NCBI GenBank assembly: GCA_017881285.1
Contig: JADGRD010000002.1
Span: 1 to 7,543, forward strand
From: Pseudomonadota bacterium
Lineage (GTDB): Bacteria > Myxococcota_A > Polyangia > Fen-1088
Length of the DNA: 7,543 nucleotides
Direction of reading: 5' to 3'
Part shown: piece by piece, positions 1 through 7,221 of the stretch
Position numbering within the stretch: the stretch's first letter is position 1
Layout of the letters: each line of letters opens with the position of its first letter
Notes under the pieces: generated by a model
Databases searched by the model: none
What the model saw: only the letters and a program-made list of their open reading frames with translations
Told to the model about the DNA's origin: nothing
Translations under genes and position numbers: made by a program

Positions 1-221
1 GGCATGTTGTCGGCGTTGTAGACGCGGCCGGTGACGATCGGCCGGTCGGGATCCCCGTCGAGAAAGTCGACGATGACTTCGTGGCCGAGGCGCGGGATGT
101 GCATGGCGCCCCATTGCTTCCCCGCCCACACCTGCGCCACGCGTACCCAGATGGACGATTTCTCGTCGCGTTTGCCCAGGCGATCCCAGTCGAATTGCAC
201 CTTCACGCGGCCATATTTGTA
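1..221 (-). pseudogene. vgrG: Displaced-frame continuation of vgrG: gp5-like OB-fold region, runs off left edge
   Basis: Read on the minus strand in the -1 frame relative to the upstream vgrG part, this stretch encodes about 73 residues with no stop before the window edge. It begins YKYGRVKVQFDWDRLGKRDE, continues with SSIWVRVAQVWAGKQWGAMH, then IPRLGHEVIVDFLDGDPDRP and IVTGRVYNADN. These are the standard VgrG motifs of the gp5-like OB fold just before the spike's beta-helix. No start codon and ribosome site place this as a separate gene, so it must have been the second half of the neighbouring vgrG. The sequence usually between GPQTA and KYGRV (VVGP-GEEI-TD type, about 10-13 residues) is absent. 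The remaining C-terminus, where spike repeats and any effector extension would be, lies outside the window. The strong conservation argues that the break is recent or artefactual. Confidence 0.85.
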
Positions 222-1390
222 AAAAAGGCGGTCTGCGGTCCTTCGATCCTGGGCTTCTGCGCGGTGCGGGCCGGGTGGAAAGGCGACTGGCTGTCGAGCA
301 GGCTGTAGGTGGCCTTGAAGGGCTCGTCGGATTCGGCGACGTCGCCGGTCTCGTACTGGTTGATGCTGATGGAGTAGGTGGCGGAGGTGATGAGATATTC
401 CTTGTCGAAGTCGGCCTCCTCCCAGAACGGGTTGAATTCTCCCTCGAGGGACAGCGGCTTGCGCAGCTTGACCAAGTCGCCGACGCCGAGCCCCATAGTG
501 TTGCCCTCGACCTCGATGAGCGTGTTCGCGACGTGATCGCCCTCGATGCGCACCTGGGCTTCGGCCTCGGCGTCGGGCTTCTCGGACAGACCGCCGGGGT
601 AGTCGTAGTCCTCGAAGTCCCCACCGGGTTGGTTGAGCGGGGAAACCCTCGCCTCGATCAGCGCCTGCCCCGGCCGTGGCTTGGTGTAGTCGTAGCCGCG
701 CAGCACGCTGAACTTTCCAGGATAGAGCGAGCCGGCCGCGCTGAGCGACCAGAAGTGCTCTTCCTCGCGCGCTTGCTTGTGCTGCTTGGGCAGGTAAAGA
801 ATCTTCTCGTACCCGGACACCGTGGCGTGGGCACCGGCGGAATCGGCCATCATCAGGGTGTGCTTGTCATCCTCGTGCTTGAAGAAGTAGTAGATGCCTT
901 CCTCCTCGAGCAGGCGCTGGACGAAGTTGAGATCGGTCTCGCGGTACTGCACCGTGTATTCGCGCTTCCGGTAGCTGCCCTGGAGCGCGCCTGACTGGAC
1001 CTCGGTGAATCCGCGCTTGGCCAGCACGTCGGTTGCGTGGGTGGGGGCGTCCTCGTCGAAAAGGATGCGGCAGTCGCGAGTGTAGTCGAAGAGGGCGAGC
1101 TTGGGGGTCAGGATGGCCAGGTAGCGGGTGTGCTTCATGGCCAGTCCGGTCTTGGCGAAGTAGGTGACGATGCCGTTCCAGTAGCGGACATCGCCGGTGT
1201 CGAGCTTGATGTGTACGGTGAGCGACTGGCCCAGCACCTTGTCCACGGCGATGTTGGCGTCATCGGAGAGCAGGGTCAGGTCGTAGCGGTAGGGGGTTCC
1301 CAGCGTCTCCTTGCCTTGAAAGGTTTCGAGCAGCAGCACGCCCTCGTCGAGGGGGCCGGTGACCTTCGTGTCGGTGCCAAGCAGTGCCAT
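203..1390 (-). CDS. vgrG: VgrG (TssI) T6SS spike protein, N-terminal gp27-like part, frame broken after GPQTA
   Basis: VgrG forms the trimeric spike on the Hcp tube and carries effectors into target cells. This frame encodes 395 residues covering the gp27-like module: an N-terminal beta-rich part (LGTPYRYDLTLLS, 30-42), the landmark YRETDLNFVQRLLEEEGIYY (149-168), the Asp/Tyr-rich segment near FEDYDYPGG (259-267), GDHVANTLIEVEGN (284-297), the EYLITSATYSI strand (331-341), and the linker PRIEGPQTA (380-388) that normally leads into the gp5-like OB fold. After GPQTA the frame reads only seven more residues (FFTNMAA) and stops at TGA 205-203. Family members usually exceed 600 residues, so this is far too short. 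The OB-fold sequence follows in another frame (1-221). The ATG at 1390 is supported by GAGGA 7 bases upstream. It lies 101 bases after tssH. The family call is secure; whether a functional protein is made is doubtful. Confidence 0.9.
   Translation of the reverse strand: MALLGTDTKVTGPLDEGVLLLETFQGKETLGTPYRYDLTLLSDDANIAVDKVLGQSLTVHIKLDTGDVRYWNGIVTYFAKTGLAMKHTRYLAILTPKLALFDYTRDCRILFDEDAPTHATDVLAKRGFTEVQSGALQGSYRKREYTVQYRETDLNFVQRLLEEEGIYYFFKHEDDKHTLMMADSAGAHATVSGYEKILYLPKQHKQAREEEHFWSLSAAGSLYPGKFSVLRGYDYTKPRPGQALIEARVSPLNQPGGDFEDYDYPGGLSEKPDAEAEAQVRIEGDHVANTLIEVEGNTMGLGVGDLVKLRKPLSLEGEFNPFWEEADFDKEYLITSATYSISINQYETGDVAESDEPFKATYSLLDSQSPFHPARTAQKPRIEGPQTAFFTNMAA
213..226. other. AT-rich patch with a run of six T (minus strand) at the vgrG frame break
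   Basis: Thirteen of these 14 bases are A or T, within a GC-rich gene. On the minus strand it reads TTTTTTACAAATAT, with the T6 run at 226-221. The frame shifts exactly here: zero frame reads Ala-Phe-Phe-Thr and soon stops, whereas slipping back one base on the T run gives Ala-Phe-Phe-Tyr-Lys-Tyr-Gly-Arg and rejoins the conserved frame. It may be an indel scar, a replaced short segment, a sequence error or a slippage site; the sequence alone does not decide. Confidence 0.5.
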
Positions 1391-1397
1391 GGGAGGT

Positions 1398-1402
1398 TCC
1401 TC
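1398..1402 (-). promoter_or_regulatory. Ribosome binding site of vgrG
   Basis: GAGGA on the minus strand, 7 bases before the vgrG ATG at 1390. It lies in the 101-base gap after tssH and supports the chosen vgrG start. Confidence 0.6.
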
Positions 1403-1491
1403 GGATTAGCGGTTGGTCAGTCGTCGTAACGTGCCCAAACCGGGGGCGGAAGCAGCGAGGGTTTCGGGGCCGGCAGCAAGCATGACGCACA

Positions 1492-4239
1492 TCAGTCGAA
1501 GTCGTAGCGGAATTCGCTGTCCTTGACCGACACGGCGACGCGGGTCACCGGCTTGCTTTCCATCATGCGGGTGAGCAGCTCCTTGCTGATAACGGGCAGC
1601 AGGGTGTTGGTGAGGATCGTGTCGATCATACGACCGCCGCTCTCGACCTCGGTGCAGCGGCTGACGATCAGCTTGACAACCTCGTCATCGTAGGTGAACG
1701 GGAGCTTGTGGCTCTCGCCAATGCGCTTGGTGATGCGGCCGAGCTGCAGGCGGGCGATGTTCCCGATCATCTCGTCGCTGAGCGGGTAGTACGGGATGGC
1801 AACCAGGCGGCCGAGTAGGGCGGGCGGGAAGGTCTTGAGCAGCGGCTCGCGCAGGGCCTTGGCGATGCCCTCCGGCTCGGGCAGCAGGGCGGGATCCTTG
1901 CACATGTTCGCGATCAGCTCGGTGCCCACGTTGGTGGTGAGGATGATCAGGGTGTTCTTGAAGTCGATGACCCGACCTTCGCCGTCCTCCATCCAGCCCT
2001 TGTCGAAGACCTGGAAGAAGATCTCGTGCACGTCGGGGTGGGCCTTCTCGACCTCGTCGAGCAGCACCACGCTGTAGGGCCGCCGGCGCACCGCTTCGGT
2101 CAGCACGCCACCCTCCCCGTAGCCGACGTAGCCAGGAGGCGAGCCCTTGAGGGTGGAAACCGTGTGCGCCTCTTGGAACTCGCTCATGTTGATGGTGATG
2201 ACGTTCTGCTCGCCGCCGTAGAGGGCTTCGGCGAGCGCCAGCGCGGTCTCGGTTTTGCCGACGCCGGAGGGGCCGGCCAGCATGAACACGCCGATGGGCT
2301 TCTGGGGATTCTCGAGTCCGGCGCGCGAGGTCTGGATGCGGCGGGCGATCATCTCCAGGGCATGACGCTGCCCGAGCACACGCTGGTCGAGGGTGTCGGC
2401 CAGCTTGAGCACGGTTTCGATTTCGTTCTTCACCATGCGGCCGACCGGAATGCCGGTCCAGTCGCCGACCACGGAGGCGACGGCTTGCGCATCGACCATG
2501 GGCAGGATGAGCGGGTGGTAGCCTTGCAAGGCGGCGAGATCGGTCTGGGCTGCGCCGAGCTTCGCGAGCTGCGCTTTGCGATCCACGGGCCGAGGCGCGC
2601 CCGCCTCCGTCGCTGCTGGTGTGCTGGCCTGCGCATCGGCGGCAGCCTTCTCCAGCTTGCTGGCGGTGCCTTCGACCTTGCCGGATCCCTCGCGTAGTTG
2701 GCGGCGCAGCTCCAGGATCTGGTCGACGAGCGCCTTCTCCTTCTTCCAGCGCTCTTCCAGCCCGGCCAGACGTTGCTTTTCCATGGCGAGCCGATCGTTG
2801 GCGTTGGTCTGGCGTTTCTCCGCCCCAGGGACCCCGATGGCGAGCTCGCGCCCGATGATGCCCAGCTCGGTCTCGAGGGCCTGGATGCACCGGCGGCAGT
2901 CCTCGACTTCGGCCGGCACCGCGTGCTGGCTGATGGCAACGCGTGCACAGGCGGTGTCGAGCAGGCTGACGGCTTTGTCGGGAAGCTGGCGGGCGGGAAT
3001 GTAGCGGTGGGACAGCTTGACCGCGGATTCCAGCGCCTCGTCGAGTACCTGGATCCGGTGGTGCTTCTCGAGCACCCCGGCCACCCCGCGCATCATAAGC
3101 AGGGCTCGGGTCTCGCTGGGTTCGCCCACCTGCACGACCTGGAACCGCCGGGTGAGGGCGGGATCCTTCTCGATGTGCTTCTTGTACTCGGCCCAGGTGG
3201 TGGCGGCGATGGTGCGCAGCTTGCCGCGCGCCAGTGCCGGCTTGAGCAAGTTGGCCGCGTCGCCGGTGCCGGCGGCGCCGCCCGCGCCAATCAGGGTGTG
3301 GGCCTCGTCAATGAAGAGGATGATGGGCTTGGGCGAGGATTGCACCTCGTCAATGACCTGGCGCAGGCGGTTCTCGAATTCGCCCTTCATGCTGGCGCCC
3401 GCCTGCAAAAGGCCGATGTCGAGCGAGCGCAAGCTGACGTCCTTGAGCGGCGGTGGCACGTCGCCGGCAGCGATGCGCTGGGCGAAACCCTCGACAACGG
3501 CGGTCTTACCCACGCCGGCCTCGCCGGTCAGGATGGGGTTGTTCTGCTTCCGGCGCATGAGGATGTCGACGATCTGGCGGATCTCCTCATCGCGGCCCGA
3601 GATGGGATCCATCTCGCCCTTGCGCGCGCGTTCGGTGAGATCGACCGAGTACTTGGCGAGCGCCTCCTGCTTGCCCATGGCCGCGGGGGCCATGGCCCCG
3701 CTGGCTTCCCCAGGCACGGCACCACCGCCCACCTGGAAGCCATCGCTGGCCGCGAGGGCGCTCTCGGGGGACTTGCCGACGATCTGGGCGAAACGATCGG
3801 TGAGATCCTCGAGCTTGATCTTGGTGAGCTCGGCGGACATGGAGGCCAGGACGTGGCGCAGGCCGGGGGTCTCGAGGATGCCGACCATGAGGTGCCCCGT
3901 GCGCACCTGCGACTCGCCGAAGAGCAGCGTGCCGTAGACCCAGCCGCGCTCGACGGAGTTCTCGATGTGTGGCGAGAGATCCGAGATGGAGGTCGCCCCG
4001 CGCGGCAGTTGATCCAGGGCCGCGGTCATGTCGGCGGCCAGGCGCGATGGATCGATTTGGAACTCGCGGATGATGCGATGCAGGTCCGAGTCCTGGAGCT
4101 GCAGGATTTGGTTGAACCAATGCACCAACTCGACGTAGGGGTTGCCACGCAGCTTGCAGAAAGCGGTCGCGCTTTCGATGGCCTTGTAAGCCAGACTGTT
4201 CAACTTTCCAAAGAGGGATACGCGTGAGATGTCGGACAT
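1492..4239 (-). CDS. tssH: TssH/ClpV, AAA+ ATPase that disassembles the T6SS sheath
   Basis: ClpV is a hexameric Clp/Hsp100 ATPase that pulls TssC out of the contracted TssB-TssC sheath so that subunits can be reused. It acts in the cytoplasm. The 915-residue protein is slightly long for the family. Domains in order: a Clp N-domain (about 1-155), a Gly/Ala-rich linker (about 160-190), NBD1 with Walker A GEAGVGKT (239-246), pore loop GASMKGEFE (281-289), Walker B IILFIDE (306-312) and arginine finger TRRF (363-366), a coiled-coil middle region (about 440-575) with an Ala-rich stretch (about 530-550), then NBD2 with Walker A GPSGVGKT (656-663), pore loop GYVGYGEGG (703-711), Walker B VVLLDE (724-729), arginine finger LLGR (808-811) and sensor-2 GGR (868-870). 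Both ATP sites look intact. Its place between tssG and vgrG, its N-domain and its NBD2 sequence favour ClpV over housekeeping ClpB. The ATG at 4239 has an AGGAG site 8 bases upstream. It starts 52 bases after tssG. Confidence 0.97.
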   Translation of the reverse strand: MSDISRVSLFGKLNSLAYKAIESATAFCKLRGNPYVELVHWFNQILQLQDSDLHRIIREFQIDPSRLAADMTAALDQLPRGATSISDLSPHIENSVERGWVYGTLLFGESQVRTGHLMVGILETPGLRHVLASMSAELTKIKLEDLTDRFAQIVGKSPESALAASDGFQVGGGAVPGEASGAMAPAAMGKQEALAKYSVDLTERARKGEMDPISGRDEEIRQIVDILMRRKQNNPILTGEAGVGKTAVVEGFAQRIAAGDVPPPLKDVSLRSLDIGLLQAGASMKGEFENRLRQVIDEVQSSPKPIILFIDEAHTLIGAGGAAGTGDAANLLKPALARGKLRTIAATTWAEYKKHIEKDPALTRRFQVVQVGEPSETRALLMMRGVAGVLEKHHRIQVLDEALESAVKLSHRYIPARQLPDKAVSLLDTACARVAISQHAVPAEVEDCRRCIQALETELGIIGRELAIGVPGAEKRQTNANDRLAMEKQRLAGLEERWKKEKALVDQILELRRQLREGSGKVEGTASKLEKAAADAQASTPAATEAGAPRPVDRKAQLAKLGAAQTDLAALQGYHPLILPMVDAQAVASVVGDWTGIPVGRMVKNEIETVLKLADTLDQRVLGQRHALEMIARRIQTSRAGLENPQKPIGVFMLAGPSGVGKTETALALAEALYGGEQNVITINMSEFQEAHTVSTLKGSPPGYVGYGEGGVLTEAVRRRPYSVVLLDEVEKAHPDVHEIFFQVFDKGWMEDGEGRVIDFKNTLIILTTNVGTELIANMCKDPALLPEPEGIAKALREPLLKTFPPALLGRLVAIPYYPLSDEMIGNIARLQLGRITKRIGESHKLPFTYDDEVVKLIVSRCTEVESGGRMIDTILTNTLLPVISKELLTRMMESKPVTRVAVSVKDSEFRYDFD

Positions 4240-4247
4240 GATGGCAA

Positions 4248-4252
4248 CTCCT
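4248..4252 (-). promoter_or_regulatory. Ribosome binding site of tssH
   Basis: AGGAG on the minus strand, 8 bases before the tssH ATG at 4239. It lies in the 52-base gap after tssG. The rest of the gap shows no clear promoter or terminator. Confidence 0.7.
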
Positions 4253-4291
4253 GGGGTGGCGTCAGGGATCCGCGGAATGGGAGAGAAGCCT

Positions 4292-5386
4292 CTAGGCGGG
4301 AGAGGGTGCGCCCTCCGTCATGGTTTCGAGGTGGGGGGTGATGATGAGGTCTTCGCGGCCCTCGCCCTCGGGGCAGTGACCGAGCCAGGATGTCCATCCC
4401 AGCCGGGTGATGCGGTCCAGACGGAAGGGCTGGCTGACCCGCTTGTCGAGGAAGAGGCGCACGTCCCAGTTGAGGGAATCACCGACGTAGTTGCGCACCA
4501 ACGCCGACAGGCGCTTGAGGCGTGGGCTACCGGGCAACATGCTTTGGAACTCGTCCTCCCGCAGCGGCCCGAAGACGACGCGGAACTTGGTTTGCCGCTG
4601 CCAGGCGCGCGCGCCCAGAATCGTGCTGCCGCCGAGCGCGCCGGCGAAGGCGGTGCGGGTGATGCGCCAGCGCTCGGCATCCTGGAGCGGCGTCCACTCG
4701 CCGATGAATTCCTCCAACGCGGTCGGCAAACGGAAGTAGTCGGCGATCACGGCCCGCAGCCCCTCGGCGTTGCGTGCCTGCTGCGAAAAGCGCCCGGCAA
4801 AATAGAGCTTGGCGCTGTCGGGAAAGAGATCGCGGTCGCGCACGGCGGGCGAGCCGAGTCCGAAGAGCGCGCCGAGGTAGGTTTCGAAGCGGTCGGTGGC
4901 CGGACGGTCGCGGTTGACGGTGGGCTGGGCGTTGGCCCAGGCGCGATAGAAGAGGGCCAGGATGCGGTTGTGGAAGAGATCGAGAAAGCGGATGAGGGTC
5001 GGGTCGCCCGCGTTGCGCAGGCGATCGCGCGCGTATTCGGTGAGATGGATGGGCAAGGGGCCATTGGGGCCGAGCACCCCGAGGAAGTGGACGCCCAGGC
5101 GAGGCGGCCGGCCCTCGCGGGCCGGTACCAGGTAGGCGAGGGTCGATGGCGCGAAGGCCAGCGAGGCTTCCTGCCCCATGCGAATGGGCTCGTCGGCCGG
5201 GCGGGTGGCCTGGCCGAGGCGCAACCGATCCGGGCAGGCGCACTCGATGGCGCGGAGCAGGGCGAAGAAGTCATAGTGCGGCGGATCCTTCTCGACCGCG
5301 GCGAGGAGCTCGCCCAGGCGATCCCGGGTGGTCGCGGGTCCGCGTGGACCTACATCACCGGACGCCGACCGAGCCTCGCTGGCCAT
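4292..5386 (-). CDS. tssG: TssG, T6SS baseplate subunit (VasB family)
   Basis: TssG is the partner of TssF in the baseplate wedge and helps join the wedges around the VgrG spike. The 364-residue protein is within the usual family size. Visible conserved blocks are YDFFALLRAIE at 38-48, LGVHFLGVLGPNGPLPIHLT at 97-116, YARDRLRNAGDPTLIRFLDL at 118-137 followed by FHNRILALFYRAW to 150, QQARNAEGLRAVIADYF at 202-218, GGSTILGARAWQRQTKFRV at 252-270, and LGWTSWLG at 329-336. The first 20 residues (Ala, Ser, Gly, Pro) are low in complexity and probably disordered. The ATG at 5386 lies inside the end of tssF (37-base overlap) and is supported by an AAGGAG site 8 bases upstream. The stop is TAG at 4294-4292. 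The overlap points to translation coupled to tssF, suiting proteins that form one complex. Confidence 0.96.
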   Translation of the reverse strand: MASEARSASGDVGPRGPATTRDRLGELLAAVEKDPPHYDFFALLRAIECACPDRLRLGQATRPADEPIRMGQEASLAFAPSTLAYLVPAREGRPPRLGVHFLGVLGPNGPLPIHLTEYARDRLRNAGDPTLIRFLDLFHNRILALFYRAWANAQPTVNRDRPATDRFETYLGALFGLGSPAVRDRDLFPDSAKLYFAGRFSQQARNAEGLRAVIADYFRLPTALEEFIGEWTPLQDAERWRITRTAFAGALGGSTILGARAWQRQTKFRVVFGPLREDEFQSMLPGSPRLKRLSALVRNYVGDSLNWDVRLFLDKRVSQPFRLDRITRLGWTSWLGHCPEGEGREDLIITPHLETMTEGAPSPA

Positions 5387-7221
5387 CGCACGATCTCCTT
5401 GCGCTGGATACTCTTCAAAAGGGTCTCACTGAAGGAGTTGATCGAAACGTATTTCGCGAAGAAACGTTCGAGCACCGAGCCGAGCAGGAACACGCCGGAC
5501 CCCTCGAAGGCGCTCTCGTCGAGGGTCAGGGCGACCTCGATACCGCGCCCGAAGGCCACCGGTCCCGCGATGGGCAGCCGGCGGGTGATGGAACGCGAGT
5601 CGACCTGGCGGACGCCCTCGATCTGCTTGCGCACGATGGGATCGGCGGTGTCGCCGTAGAGCCACAGCAGCTCGCGCAGCGCCGAGGCGCCGCCGCCATT
5701 GGCGTCGTCGGTGAGGGAGAGATAGTTGAGCGAGAGATGGCTGATGAGCCGCCAGGTCGGATCGCCGTGCGCAAAGGACGGACGCGGTGGTGTCGGCCCG
5801 GCGACACAGAGGACGGCCTCGACCGGCGCGCCGCTTTCGAGCGAGAAATCGCTGCCGCGCTGCCCGATGGGAATGTGCAAGGCGAGATCACGGTTCGTGC
5901 ACAAAGCGTTCATCGCGATCTGCTTGAGCTGGGGACGCACCGGCGCCTCGGTCGAGTCGACCAGGGCCAAGAAGACCTCACTGCCCACGTAGCTGGAACG
6001 CGCGCCCTGGCTACGCTGCTTGGTCGAGAGCATGCGCGGCTCGCGGCGGACCGTGTAGTAAGAGGACATCTCCTCGGTCGAGGCGCGGTCATGCAGGGCA
6101 TAGAAGGGGAAGAAGTCCTGCTTCTCGTCGCCGCTGGCGCCGTACCCGATGACCTCGGTGAGCTGGTAGATCTCGAAATCCATCGGCCGCGTCCGATCGG
6201 GGACCACGTGGTACTCGCTCTCGCTCTCGGTCAGGTGGATGCGGTCGGTGCGCTTGGGAAAGAGGTTCACCGCGGGGGTGCAGAAGAGGTCGAACTGTCC
6301 GGGGCCGACGGCCTTCTCCAGGCGCCCGTCCTGCGCGTCGAGCACGATGACGATCTCCAGATCCGGGGTACCGCAGCGGCGAACCGCGGTCGCAAGGCCG
6401 GTGAGGAGCGCGAAGAGGAAGCGGCTGGGCAGCGCGAAGTATTCCGTGAGCAGGCGGTAGCCCTGGAACGAACGCGGGCCGAAGGGCAGCAGGGCTTCCT
6501 CGTCCTCGAAGCCGAGCGGCCGGATAGGATCGTCGAGTACCAGCTCGCCGGCGCCTCCCCCTTGGCCGGCGGGCCGCACGACCAGCGCCACGGTGTGCCC
6601 GAGCAGCAGCTCGTAGAGTCGCATCGCGATCTCGTCCCCGCCGCGCAGGTAGATGGGCAAGGCATCGAGCGCGAGTTGGTTGAAGTTCAGGCCGGCCGAA
6701 GCGTGCAGGCGCAACCGGATGGCGGACTTGGCCTTCACGGGAATGCGCAGGTTGCCCAGGTCGCCGAGGAACGACGTGTATTCCGCGCCGGTGATCTCGA
6801 GCGGCCACAAGGTCGTGTCGTGGGCCGTGCGGTATTCGCACGCGGTCTGTTCGCCGCGGCCGACGAAGCTTTTGAGCACGGAACCGCGTGGCACCTTGAA
6901 GCCATCGGCGAGCGCGCCCTCGCTGAGGCTGGGCTTGAGCTGGACCACGGCCATCGAGGGCGTCGGTGCCAGGTAGTGCGGGTACACCATGTCGAGCAGG
7001 TGTTGGGTGAAGCGCGGAAACTCGGCGTCGATCTTGAGCTGGACGCGGGCGGTGAGAAAGGCGAACGATTCCAGCAGCCGCTCGACGTAGGGATCCGTGC
7101 ACTCCAGGGACTCGATGCCCAGGCGGCCGGCGATCTTGGGAAACTCCTTGGCGAATTCCTGCCCGGTCTCGCGGATGTACTGCAGCTCGCGGTTGTAATA
7201 GGAGAGCAGGCGCGGATCCAT
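5350..7221 (-). CDS. tssF: TssF, T6SS baseplate subunit (VasA family)
   Basis: TssF forms the core of the T6SS baseplate wedge with TssG (two TssF per TssG) and contacts TssE and TssK. It acts in the cytoplasm at the inner-membrane-docked baseplate. The 623-residue protein has the usual full length and all the expected conserved blocks: DPRLLSYYNRELQYIRE at 2-18, DPYVERLLESFAFL at 43-56, FPRFTQHLLDMVYPHYLAP at 68-86, FQGYRLLTEYFALPSRFLF at 252-270, FCTPAVNLFPKR at 313-324, CTNRDLA at 441-447, WRLISHLSLNYLSL at 490-503, and a C-terminal block around FGRGIEVAL (557-565) and LERFFAKYVSINSFSE (584-599). The ATG at 7221 is chosen because MDPRLL is the typical family N-terminus and an AAGGGAG site lies 7 bases upstream. 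The start overlaps the tssE stop by one base, and the end overlaps tssG by 37 bases, both consistent with coupled translation. I see no signal peptide or membrane segment and no defect. Confidence 0.97.
   Translation of the reverse strand: MDPRLLSYYNRELQYIRETGQEFAKEFPKIAGRLGIESLECTDPYVERLLESFAFLTARVQLKIDAEFPRFTQHLLDMVYPHYLAPTPSMAVVQLKPSLSEGALADGFKVPRGSVLKSFVGRGEQTACEYRTAHDTTLWPLEITGAEYTSFLGDLGNLRIPVKAKSAIRLRLHASAGLNFNQLALDALPIYLRGGDEIAMRLYELLLGHTVALVVRPAGQGGGAGELVLDDPIRPLGFEDEEALLPFGPRSFQGYRLLTEYFALPSRFLFALLTGLATAVRRCGTPDLEIVIVLDAQDGRLEKAVGPGQFDLFCTPAVNLFPKRTDRIHLTESESEYHVVPDRTRPMDFEIYQLTEVIGYGASGDEKQDFFPFYALHDRASTEEMSSYYTVRREPRMLSTKQRSQGARSSYVGSEVFLALVDSTEAPVRPQLKQIAMNALCTNRDLALHIPIGQRGSDFSLESGAPVEAVLCVAGPTPPRPSFAHGDPTWRLISHLSLNYLSLTDDANGGGASALRELLWLYGDTADPIVRKQIEGVRQVDSRSITRRLPIAGPVAFGRGIEVALTLDESAFEGSGVFLLGSVLERFFAKYVSINSFSETLLKSIQRKEIVRWPARLGRRPVM
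5395..5400 (-). promoter_or_regulatory. Ribosome binding site of tssG, inside the end of tssF
   Basis: AAGGAG on the minus strand, 8 bases before the tssG ATG at 5386. It lies within the tssF coding region and decides the tssG start, giving a 37-base overlap between the two genes. Confidence 0.75.

Noticed and set aside
1434..1468. Imperfect hairpin as an intrinsic terminator after tssH
   Set aside because: The stem is short with a bulge, the loop is 18 bases, and no run of T follows on the minus strand.
1260..1490. 76-codon minus-strand frame spanning the tssH-vgrG gap
   Set aside because: It overlaps the vgrG start out of frame, is rich in Arg/Pro as expected for an off-frame reading, and has no recognisable motif.
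2698..4227. 509-codon open frame on the plus strand opposite tssH
   Set aside because: Antisense shadow of the ClpV gene; no family resemblance, and the ClpV motifs on the other strand are unambiguous.
1492..4239. Housekeeping ClpB rather than ClpV
   Set aside because: It sits between tssG and vgrG in a T6SS operon, and the N-domain and middle region resemble ClpV.
4229..5659. 476-codon open frame on the plus strand opposite tssG
   Set aside because: Antisense shadow of tssG and the end of tssF; low-complexity composition and no motifs.
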